Shown in pieces: positions 29,160 to 41,100 of a DNA stretch of 64,000 bases (within the stretch, counting starts at the first letter, position 1; each line of letters starts with the position of its first letter). A program made the translations under genes and the position numbers. Source of the DNA: Cordilura impudica (lineage: Eukaryota > Arthropoda > Insecta > Diptera > Scathophagidae); the NCBI GenBank assembly GCA_963682025.1, contig OY821518.1, positions 142,886,529 to 142,950,528 of the forward strand, read 5' to 3'. Below the pieces are notes generated by a model that saw nothing but the letters and a program-made list of their open reading frames with translations, was not told where the DNA came from and did not search any database.

Positions 29160-32100
29160 GTAACATTTGTATTTTTTTGTTCTCTAAATCTGTATTTCAG
29201 ATTTATATATGTCCTTGATGTAGATCTTCAATGTTCAACTTTATTTTTGATATTTTCAGAGTATATGATGATTTTTGTATAAGGCTTTATGTTATTTATT
29301 ATTTTTATTTGCTTTAGATTTAAATGTTGAAACCTTTACTGCGGGACGCGGTAAAAACAATGATCTTGTTTTAACAGAAAAGGATTTGCCGAAAAACCTT
29401 TTATGTCGTATATCGAAAGTGCATTTTACCATCATGAGAACAAGTTGTGATCTCTCTAAACCTGTTTATATTGAGGTAAGTATTAAAAGGTCTGATGCCA
29501 ATAGTTAAGGCCTAGTTAGCCACACGTAACCTTATCCAAACGTGTCAGCTGTTTTTTTTTTTCTGTTAAGGGCAATATACACTAATCAAATTCCCATCGA
29601 GCATTATGATGGTATTAGTGAAAATTTTATGTGTGACACCCACGATGCTGGATGGAAAATCAAAATTTTAGATTTTTGGCATGTTGGATAAGAGATTTTG
29701 ATGAATTTATTGTACATATGTATTTTCTCATGCTGTACTGGTGGTACAGCAAATGTATATGCTAACGTCAAGCACACGTACACGATGCTTGATGTCAAGC
29801 GGTTGACATGAAAAACATTTAGAGCAGTTACCGAACTCAATGTCACGTAACCGGAACGTCCCAATCTGTTGAAAATAGATTTTTGCTACGTTTGTACGTG
29901 ACATTTGTGAACAGCTGATAAAGTTTGGTTAATTTTACACAGCAATATGCTGGTTCGTTTTTTACGTTCTATAATTGCACTAAATGCCAACGTTACATTT
30001 ACGGTACGGATACATTTTAACAACGTGTGGCTAACTAGGCCTTTATCCCATTTTAGACTTCGAAATATTCAGTAATGCTACTCACGATGGATGAAATTGG
30101 TGAAAATCGGTCCATGTTCAGACCTATCCATAAGATCCAAATTATCATATAGATCTTACTCAAATTCGGTTTGTATGCGTTTATTACATCCATTAATGAG
30201 TAATCCAAAAATTATCCCTATGGGACAACCCTTACTCATAGGCTCCATGTAGAGCTGCTTCCCGATCTGCACTTCAATTTAAATTTTTCAATTAAATATT
30301 CTTCCTTTATTTACATATTTTAACAAATATATTTACATATGAGATCTTATCTTTACATATAGATATTGCAACAAATAATATATAGGATCTAAAGATATTA
30401 AATAGTTTTTATTTTATTTTTTTAATGATTTTTAAAGGAAATGGGAGGAAAAAACCTTTATATGATTTAATAAATTCAAATACTATCTGAAAATATTTAT
30501 GTGCTTATACATAGGAGGTTTATTAGAAATAATAGACCTCTATAAGAACATAATTTTCAATTTGGTGATTTCTTTTTAATTTTACGTTATTTCTCTACAT
30601 TCTCTTATCAGTGGGTAAGAGGAATTTTCAATTTTGGCAAAGTAATTGTTATTAATTCTTGTTATGAAATCGATGTTTTCATAACCTGTTTCTTCATATT
30701 AAAAAGAGAAAAAATTATAAAACAGAAAATCGCAAGGTATGAGAACACTGACGAAGCGTGGTCAAATTATAGATCGATAAGAAATGTATATAAAGTAAAA
30801 ATTGAAAATGAGAAAAACAAATACATAAATAATAAAATAAATAACGCAAAAGATCAAAAACAAATGTGGAAAGAAATAAAAAACCTAGTATTTAAAAAGA
30901 AACAACCTGTGATAAAAAATGTGATATTTAACCATATAGAATATAATGATAACAATCAGATAGCTAGGCATTTTAACAATTATTTTGTCAGTAATATTAG
31001 ATCTATAAGAGAATCGATTGAGAAAGTGCAATACGTTAACAACATAAAACCAATAACACACAAATTCAAATTTCGCGCAATAACGAATTTAGAACTTAGG
31101 GCCATAATAATGCAACTAAATAATAAACCAGACTATAACAAAATATCGAGAAAAATTATAATTGATAATTGGAACATAACGGGAAATATTTTTGTTAAGT
31201 ATAATAAATAATTCTTTAAAATATGGAGAGTTTCCGAAAAATTTGTTGGAAACAATGATAACACCAATTGAGAAGATAGCAAACACAAAGAAATGTGAAG
31301 AATATCGTCCATAAATACATTAAAAACGTGTGAAAAGATTTTAGAAAAAGTGGTAAAAATACAATTAGAAAATTATATTGAGAAATACTCGTTGTTATCA
31401 AAATATCAATCTGGGTTCAGAAAAAATTTTTCGTGTGAAACCGCAGTTAATTATGTGATAAATCGGTGGAAGAAAATAGAAAAACATAATAAAATAATGG
31501 CAATTTTTTTGGACTTTAAAAGAGCATTTGAGACCATAGACAGGGAAATAATGTTAAAGAAACTTTATATGTACGGAGTACAGAACACCGAGCTAAAATG
31601 GTTTAAATCATATTTAACGAATAGGAAACAAATTACAAAGGTTAATGGTATAAAATCCATTTCAATTGAAAATGAGTTCGGTGTTCCGCAGGGATCAATA
31701 TTGGGTGCACTATTATTTAGTATATATATAAATGATATGCCTAACATATTAAAAAATGTGAAATTATTTTATATGCGGATGATACTCTCATATACACGGA
31801 AGGAGATAACGAGAACCAATGCCAAAACAATATGACACAGGATATAAAGAATATTAATATATGGTTAAAAATGAATAAACTGAAACTAAATGAACAGAAA
31901 ACAAAAATAATAGAAATAAATATGACTAGCAATGCAAACTTTATAATAAATGGTGAAATAATAGAAAAAGTGAGACAAATAAAATACCTTGGTTTCATTA
32001 TTGATAAAGAACTAAAATTCAACGATCACATAGAGTATATTTGTAAGAAAATCGGTAAAAAAAAATTGGTTGTTTCAAAAGAATTAGGAATAAAATATCA

Positions 32101-35100
32101 CCAATGACAGCAATAAATATATATAATATCATGATAAAACCACACTTGGAATATGGTTCGACAATTATATATACATGTTGTAGAGCAGCACAACTGGACA
32201 GACTACAAAAATTGCAAAATAAGGCAATGCGGACAATTCTAAGATGCAACAGGTATGCACCAATAGCTATAATGTTAGATGCACTCAAGTGGATGAGTAT
32301 AAAGCAAAGATTGGAATTAAATACTTTAATGTTTATATAAAAAATAAGAAATGGTAATGCGCCAGAATATTTAAGCGAGCAACTAAATTATGTAGGAGAT
32401 GTACAGCCGTATAGACTAAGAAATGCTGAAAATTTTAGAATACAACGAGTCGCCACAACGGCAATGCAGCGATCACTTTTCTACAAAGGACTTAAATTAT
32501 ATAACTTAATTCCAAATAATATAAAAAATGAGAGAAATGAATGTGTCTTTAGAAGAGAATGTGTAAAATTTATAAGAAATAATGTGTTTTTATAGAGCTA
32601 AAATTGAAAATTAAACTATTTATGAAATATGTAAACATTGTGAACATTAAAAGTATTAAAAATACTGATAAATAAAATTAATAAATAATTCCAAAAACAT
32701 AGTTCATACAGCTTATGCTGCAACAGAGCTTATCCCGTGGTTCGTACCAGGGATGAGTAACCTCTAGCATATGCGGACCTATGCAGGGTGGATTTATTTC
32801 TATTATTATTATTATATTTTATAATGAAGATTTGTAGGATACCTCCAGGGCTTTTTATTTATCATTTTAAGACATTTGTTTTGTATAATTTGTAAGCGTT
32901 TTAGGTGGCAGTTGGCAGCGTCACTCCAAATAGCACACGCCTGTTAATACTTTTGAAGAGTAGATTTTTGTTTTTGGGTTTAGAAATGACCTTCTATTTA
33001 GCATTGGCCATAATGCTTTAAATGAATTTATGGCTTTTTGGCACGTAGCCATAATATGTTGTTTAAAAGTAAGCTTTTTGTCCAAGACAACTCCGAGATA
33101 TTTGACATGATTAAGTACATTTATGGTATTATTTACAATAATAAGATGGCGTCTTGGCAGTCTTTTGGGAGATTTGTTGAATGGAAAAATTATTGCTTGT
33201 GTCTTGTTTGGATTAATTTTGATTTTCCATTTGTGAAAATATTTACTGCATTTTACAATTCCCTTTTCCATTTTCTTCAGGAGTGCACTTGTAAGTTTGT
33301 TTGAAGAAATTAACGCAGTATTATCTGCGTAGTAAGCAACTTTCATATATTTAGGAACTTTGAAATCGGATGTATATATCGAGTAAAGCAATGGCGACAA
33401 GACTGATCCTTGAGGTAACCCTGTGGTGATGGTTTTTGGAGATGATGTTTCATTATTAATCGCAACTTTAAAGTTTCTGCCGTGAATGAAATCTGAAATA
33501 AGTTTGCATAAATATTTTGGTATATTTGCGTCAAGAAGTTTAAATACTAGGCCATTATGCCAAACGGTGTCAAACGCTTTTTCAATATCTAACAATATTA
33601 CACCCGTTGAACGTTTATTGTTTTTATTGGAGATTATTTGATTTTTAATTCTGTTTATTTGGTGAGTAGTGCTATGTCCTTTTTTAAATCCAAATTGTTC
33701 TTTAGCAACAATAGAATTGGTCGTTACAAATTCACTAAGACGAGAATGTAGAATTTTTTCAAATATTTTACCAAAGTTACTTAATAGACTGATAGGTCTG
33801 TAGCTGTTTGGGTTATTTTTAGGCTTGCTAGGTTTGTTAATAGCTATAACCTTAGCATTTTTGAAATGGGTTGGGAAATAGTTGAGTTTGATGCAGCTGT
33901 TAAATATTATAACCAGTAATTTTAGAGCTTTGAGTGGTAGTTTCCTTAAGAGCAGGTTCGGAACAGTGTCAAAACCAGGAGATTTGGAGGGTTTTATTGA
34001 TGATACATATATATTATATATTTATTTCTTCTTCTAGAGATGTATAAATTGCTGATTCAGAACAAGGATTTACCTTCTTAAAATTATTTACTGTTGTATT
34101 TATTATTGTATCCGCTAATTGGTTGTAGTTCGAAGTGAGGTTATGTGCTTGGACAAATGTATTTGCCAGGACTTCAGCCTTGTCCTTATAAGATGTTATT
34201 TTTGTATTTCCAACTTTAAAGTGGGAGATTTGATTTTTTCCTTTTCCTCGCAAGTTCCTGCTTATTTTCCAAAATGATTTATCACCTGGTTTTAAATTGG
34301 ATAATAATTGACACCATTTCTTATTGCGTTCCGAATGAATACTTTTATCAATCATGTTACTTAGAAACTTAGTACATTGATTATAAAAAGTTTGCTCGGC
34401 TATATTTGAAGATCGTTGGCTTTTTCTTTTAAAGCTTCTTAGTTTTATATATTTCACAGTACTTTCTGGTAATGTGTAATTATTTTGTTGAGTTATTTTA
34501 GATGTATACACATCCCTTGCTTCGAAAACTACATTTATAAATTTTTGGATTTCCTGATCAATTACTGCCTTGGTATTGTATATATCGGAATATAATGTGG
34601 TTTTATTATGTAAAAAATTCATATAAATGTTCCAGTTGGTTGCACTATAATCATAATAATTGAGGTCAACCTGCAAGGCCATTGATCTTTTAAGTGTACA
34701 TATAATGGGGCGATGGTCTGATGGTATTTCGTAATCCATTGTTTTTACGTCTATATTTAAAGCGGAGTTGCTTAAAATAATATCGACTGTGGATGCTTCG
34801 CGATTGTGTTGATGGGGGAATAGGGTTGGACTATTAGAATAGTGTATGAAAAAATTTCTTGATTGCTGTAGATTGTTCAGTGCGATTCCTACCGTATTAT
34901 TTGAACGGCAATTCCAAGAACAATGACATTTAGGTCACCAAAAACTATATATTCTTTGGTGGAAGGTGTTATGTTCAAGATATCAGCACAGAAGTTATGG
35001 GTATGTCTTGGTGAATATAACGAAGATACAACAATAGCTCTATTATTTATAATAACTTCAATTGAGATGTTTTCGATTGATGAGGTGTTTGATATAAAGA

Positions 35101-38100
35101 GGTTTTTATGAGCGACAGATTTATGAATTAACAGAGCTACTCCTCCTCCTCTTGCATTTGTTCTGTCACTTCTATATAAATATTAATTTTTAAAATAGGG
35201 TCTATGATTTTCTGAAAAAAAATGTTTCATTTATATAATACAAGTTTAACACGATCTCAGTGTATTATGCTGGCGCGCCTAAGAGTGGGGAAATGCATTT
35301 TTAACTCCAAGCACTACTAATAAAGTACAAAAAAGTTTTATTTATGAAGCCAACGGTATAGTACCCAATGACCGGACAAATTACGATGAGGACCACTGAC
35401 ACGCACTCTATATGCAAGTCATAATCCAAAGCAATAATACCACAATTCAAGTTTCGTGACCAGCAACTGGACCAATAGTAATTTTTGATTCCTTCCTTTC
35501 GGCCCTGAGTTGAGAAGTGGTGAATGTAACTGGCTTACGTATAACAAATTTATCAGCATTTATACCAACATAGCTGGTATTTCACAATCACAAGCTATGG
35601 GTTTAATATGTACCTTTTATATTTAATTTCAAAACAGAAAATACGATAATAGTAATGTTTTTGATTTTAATGTAAATAAAAGTTAGTGTAAAATATATTC
35701 TGGTGTACATTAAATAAAATGAAAGTATTTAATTATCATTGAATCAATGAACGTCGCGTTTTAAATAGGTAATAAAAGAAACTAGAATTTTTTCCATGCG
35801 AGTTTTTTCCAATGAAAATTTCCATGATATATATTTGTCCCTTTTTCTCCTACAATTCTTTGAACCTTTTCTATTACCATTTCCATGATATATATTTGAA
35901 TTGTGGGAGTAATTCTTTGAATTTTTTCTATTACCATTTCCATTATATATGATATTGTAATAAGATAATATCATTTTTTACCCCAGATAGACAACCCTTT
36001 TTGTATTCAAATCTTGTTAATGTTTATTTTAAGCTAATGAGGTAGCCCTCGGGAAATAAAGCAGATTCAAGTCGGTAATGTGCAATACCAAATATGGGTA
36101 CTAATAGAAAGGAAATTGTTATAATTCTCAAAATCTTCATTTAATAATAACCAGTTTAACGCAAAAAATTCATTTGTAAAAACGCACGCTCGCTAATAAC
36201 TAAATAATTAAGGTATAATTACACTATATATTTTTTCCATATGTAGTCAGTTTTACGATATATGTGTATGGTCACAAGCGATAACCGCCTAAGTTAGAAC
36301 GTACTGACCTAAGTCGTAATGGAACCACATTATATTTATATAAAAAGTTATTTTTCTCGAAAGCATGATTTTCGACTTAGGCGGTTAATGCGGTTAATTC
36401 CGTGTGTATTTAAAAATTTGGGGTTTTAACATACGATTCGTAATTTTTCGTCCAAACGTACATATATAATTGGGCTTGACATAACCACTGTTTGTTTTGT
36501 TTACAACAGCTGTTTTTTAAATTTGTGAATTTACAAAATTATGTAATTGTTAAAAATTATTATTATTTATTATTATTTTAAATGTTAATTAATGTTAAAC
36601 AATTTATTTTTCTTTTATTATGATATAATTTTATTATTATTAGCACCTTAAAAGAGATAAACTCATTTCGAAAGTATTTTCAGTTCAAAATATTAAAAGC
36701 TTCCTGACAATGGAAGCTGCATGGATGTTGAAAGTTTTTTGGCATTTATTCTACTTTTAACTACATTTTCAATTTTCAATTATTATATATTAGAAAATAT
36801 TATGCGATTATTTTATAGAAAAATATTCAATTTTGATATTGGAATTTATAAAGGTGTCCAAGAAGACGTTTTTGTGATTTAAAATTCTTTAAAATATTAA
36901 ATTTTAGTATTTTTAACATTGGTTTTCTCGAAATTTAGATGTGATAAAAATTTTGAAAACATATCCCTGTTCTCTTTCAAAAAACTATTCGCGGACGCTA
37001 AAACTCCAAAAATCAACGGCCGCACAGGGTAAGTGTACCACTAGTCGGCAGTTTAACTTTTTTCTTTCTCAAACTCGAATGTGAAAATGCTGTTGGGATG
37101 ATATTTATTTATTACAATTTTGTAATTGGTTTTGTTTATTATTCATTAAACTATTTTCAAAAATAAAATTATTAAATATGAGTAATTTGCGTACTTCTTA
37201 GAACCCATCAGTTTTCCCAGTGGTCGGCATGTATTGTCCTAAGCTCGGCATAAGATGACCCTATTGTCGGCATTAAAATTTTTATTTAAAAAAACAGTAA
37301 CATATAGTAGTTCAATGTATTTTTATTTAAAATTAAAGTTACATATTTACATTTTCATTCCTATCCTATTTCATCCTATACTTTTTAGAGCATTTTTGTC
37401 AGCATCGGTATCCATGACTTCTTCGAATGTTACAAATTTGTTTTCTTTCCTGTTTTAACTTTTGTTGACTTGTTTTCCATTTTTAAACTCTTTCTTTTAA
37501 CTCATACTCTCTATCTGTCCGCCATGGGTGGACCCCATTCCCCTTATCCAATTGGTCTGAAACTTGGCCCATAGTCTTGTCGTGACTACAGTTTAATTTT
37601 GGTACAGTCACGTAGTGATCTAAATGTCATTTTCCCTCATCCGATCGATCTCAAACTTGGTCCATACACTTGCTGTTAAAAAAAAGATTAACTTTGACTT
37701 AGTCACGCGCAGTCACACAGTCACGGAGTGATCTAAATGTCATTTCTCCTCATCCGATCGATCTGAAACTTGGTCCATACACTTGCTGTGAAAAAAAGAT
37801 TAACTTTGACGTAGTCACGCATGGTCACGCACAGTCACGGAGTGATCAAAATGTCATTTACCCTCATCCGACCGATCTGAAACTTGGTGATATACTTGCT
37901 GTAAAGAAAGATTAACTTCGACATAGTCACGCAGTCACTGAGTGATTTAAAACCCATTTCCCCTTATCCGATCGATCTAAAACTTGGTCGATAGACTTGG
38001 TGTGAAAAAAGATTAACTTTGACATAGTCACGCACAGTCACGGAGAGATTAAAACCCCACTTCCCCTCATCCGATGGATCTGAGACTTGTGGCCAAAGAT

Positions 38101-41100
38101 TAAGTTTAACATAGTCACACACAGTCACGCACAGTCACGAAGATATTCGAAACACATATGCATAAGGAAAGAAAGAGTTTTAATAAAAACTTTGTTTTTA
38201 TGGGTTAGATTATTATTTTTTGGCGTTGAAGTTTTCTTGACTTTAAAGCTTCAGCTTTGGCTATATTCTCGCTTTCTTTTGCTTCTATATGGTTCCTCCA
38301 TGTAACAGCAGATATTTCACTTGGAGCCTTGGGCTTTGAAACTAATTTTGAAGATTTTGACAATTTTGGAAAATAAAAATGTTTTTCGAAATTAGGTGAC
38401 ATGGAAATTGCTTCGTTTTTAATTACAGTAGCGCCTATAGGATTTGAATAATAGTATAACGCGTGCATTTCCAAAACCCCTTTTTCATATATTACATACG
38501 TTACCGATTGTATAGTGACGTCACCAAAAATTTCAACCGTTTGCTCATTTCCTGTTTGTTTTAAACTACAGATCTCTTCAACTATAACATCGGAATTAAT
38601 AACACGTTCTCGTAATTTCGTAGCGCTTTTGTTAATAATTTCCATAGCTATATTACAATCTGTTGCCTTAAATGTTGTCTCGATTTCGTTTCGATCACCT
38701 CCCAATAACTCTGACTGATTTTGAATACATTTGGTGTAGTCGACGTTCTCAGAGTTGAAAGGATATAACCAACACTTCCTAAATCCATTTTTAATTGTGT
38801 CTTCCAGATTTATGTTAGAAAGAACCATATTGAGGAGCGAACAAAATGTTGACTTTGAAACAATTTTGTTACTATTTTCCTGTTTCATCTGCCATTCCAT
38901 GACAGTTTTCTTCTACTCCGATTTCAACGGTTTAAATACACTTACATCCGCAGGTTGCATGATATGTGCGGTGTTTGGAGGAAGTGCATATAAGATAATA
39001 CCATTGCTCTCGCAAAATAGTTAACTGTAACTATTTTTTTCGGTCAAAATTAATACCATAATACAAGTATAATTGGCATAGTCTTGCGGTTTCCTAACAG
39101 CTCTCATTTAAGTAAAGCATTGTCTTGAGTTTTCCTATAAAAGTTATAATTTTTTTTTTTTTTTTTTTTTTTTTTTGAATTTTTCATATAAAAATATCGA
39201 TGATTTTACTTAAAAAATTTTTTTTAGTGAATATTTCTGTAAAGAACAGTCTTTTAAACAACAATATACATAGATTTTTTGATCTAAAATATTTTTTAAT
39301 ATAAAATACAATTAAGTCATGGTAGTGTCGGTTATCGACTCCTTTTTACTACATGCAAAAAAAATTAGTTAATTATTTTTAATTCGAATAAATATAAATT
39401 GATACGAATCTTTAAATAGAGTTTCTAGATTTTATTGGAAATATATTTTCTAGTAAGAATTTGAAATAAAAAACACGATTCGAAACAAATGATAACTTTT
39501 ATTAACATAGCAATTATTACAATTTTTAATATAATCACTGATGAAGGCTCAATGCCAGAAACCGGTCTGATTAAGAACACGAGTATGTTTTTTAGAAATA
39601 TATGCGTTCTTCTTCTCTACCACGAACCATTAAAAACAAAATCAAAATTTGCATATTAATTATAGTATTAATTGCAATCTGTCTGACAAAATTACGCTAA
39701 ATATAAAAAAGATTATTTTTATTGTTTAATTCTACCATTTTTTTCGTACTTAATATTAAAATAACAAATATCAGTGAATTATAATTATACAGTCATGAAC
39801 ATGTAAATAGGACTCATGTTTGTCTGAGCTCAACGAGTAGCTCGAGTAGTAAAAACTAACATTTTTCATGTTTGAAAGCATGTAAAAAGATAAATATAAG
39901 TATTTAGTACAAGTATAAAGAATATCATCCTTAAATTTCACTTGAATCGGACTGTACTACTGGCGTGGGCAAACTACTACTCGAAAAAGCTCGACGACTT
40001 TTCATACAAATGTTTGAAAATATTAATTTCATATATGTTTGACTCATTTAAAAAAAAGTTTTCCCAAAATACATAGTATGATTTTATATATTTTGAAGTC
40101 AGATATACTGATAGATTACTCTCCTTATATATTGAAACATTCTGATAAAAACTATGGAGTGGGCCAACTACTACTCGAAAAGGATCATCCACTCTCCATT
40201 AAAATGTATGAAAATATGTTCTTTGTATGTGTTTGATGCCTATTTATAAAAAATTTTTCAAGAACACTTGGAAAAAAACTCTTAGTATTTTAATCTAAAT
40301 ATATGTAGAGGATGTGTTTCCAAAATATCAAAGCATTTCGACAAAAATGTTGGCGTGTGGGAACAACTATTCGAAAAAGATCGGAGATTTTGCAAAAAGT
40401 GTAAGTATTTTTATAATTTTTTCACTGTCTGCAATTGACTATATTCGTAGATTACTCATAAAAAATTTAAACCATTCCGACCAAAATTGTGGCGTCGGTA
40501 TAGCACTTCTCGACTGATATGCAATTTTCCAGAAAATTTTCCACAATGACTTAACAAAAAATTATATTCCTTAGAGCTGTATATATAAAGATAACGCTTC
40601 CTTCAAGTTTCAAAGTATTCCGCCAAAAATTGAAGCTTGGAGGAACTACTACTCGACAAAAAACAGACAATTAAAAAAAAAAATTTTTGTTTCACTGCCC
40701 GTAATTGCTCTTATTCACAGATAACTCATTTGAAAAATTAAGTCATTGCGGTTAAAAATAACCTCTGGGCGAACAAATACTCGAAAAGTGCATAAACTTT
40801 TATCAAAAAATCAAATTGGCTTTCAATCAGGTCTGAGTACAACAGATGCCATTTTGTTCCTAGACCATATAATATGTAATAACCGCTCAACTACAAAACA
40901 CACCTCAATTTTGGCAATCGATTTTATTAAAGCTTTTGACAGAATTGATGTACACATTGTACTTAAAAAACTCGCTAATTGGTCCATAGGTCCTAAAATG
41001 TTTAATATTATTAAATCTTTTTTAACAAACAGAAAATTTACTGTTCGGGTTAATAATACATATTCCAACATATTCTCATTATATAAAGGTATCCCACTGT

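Noticed and set aside
35744..35974. Asn/Gly-rich ORF ([11 protein letters not shown]) as a low-complexity protein
   Set aside because: Produced by a 65-bp tandem repeat; no start context or other support.
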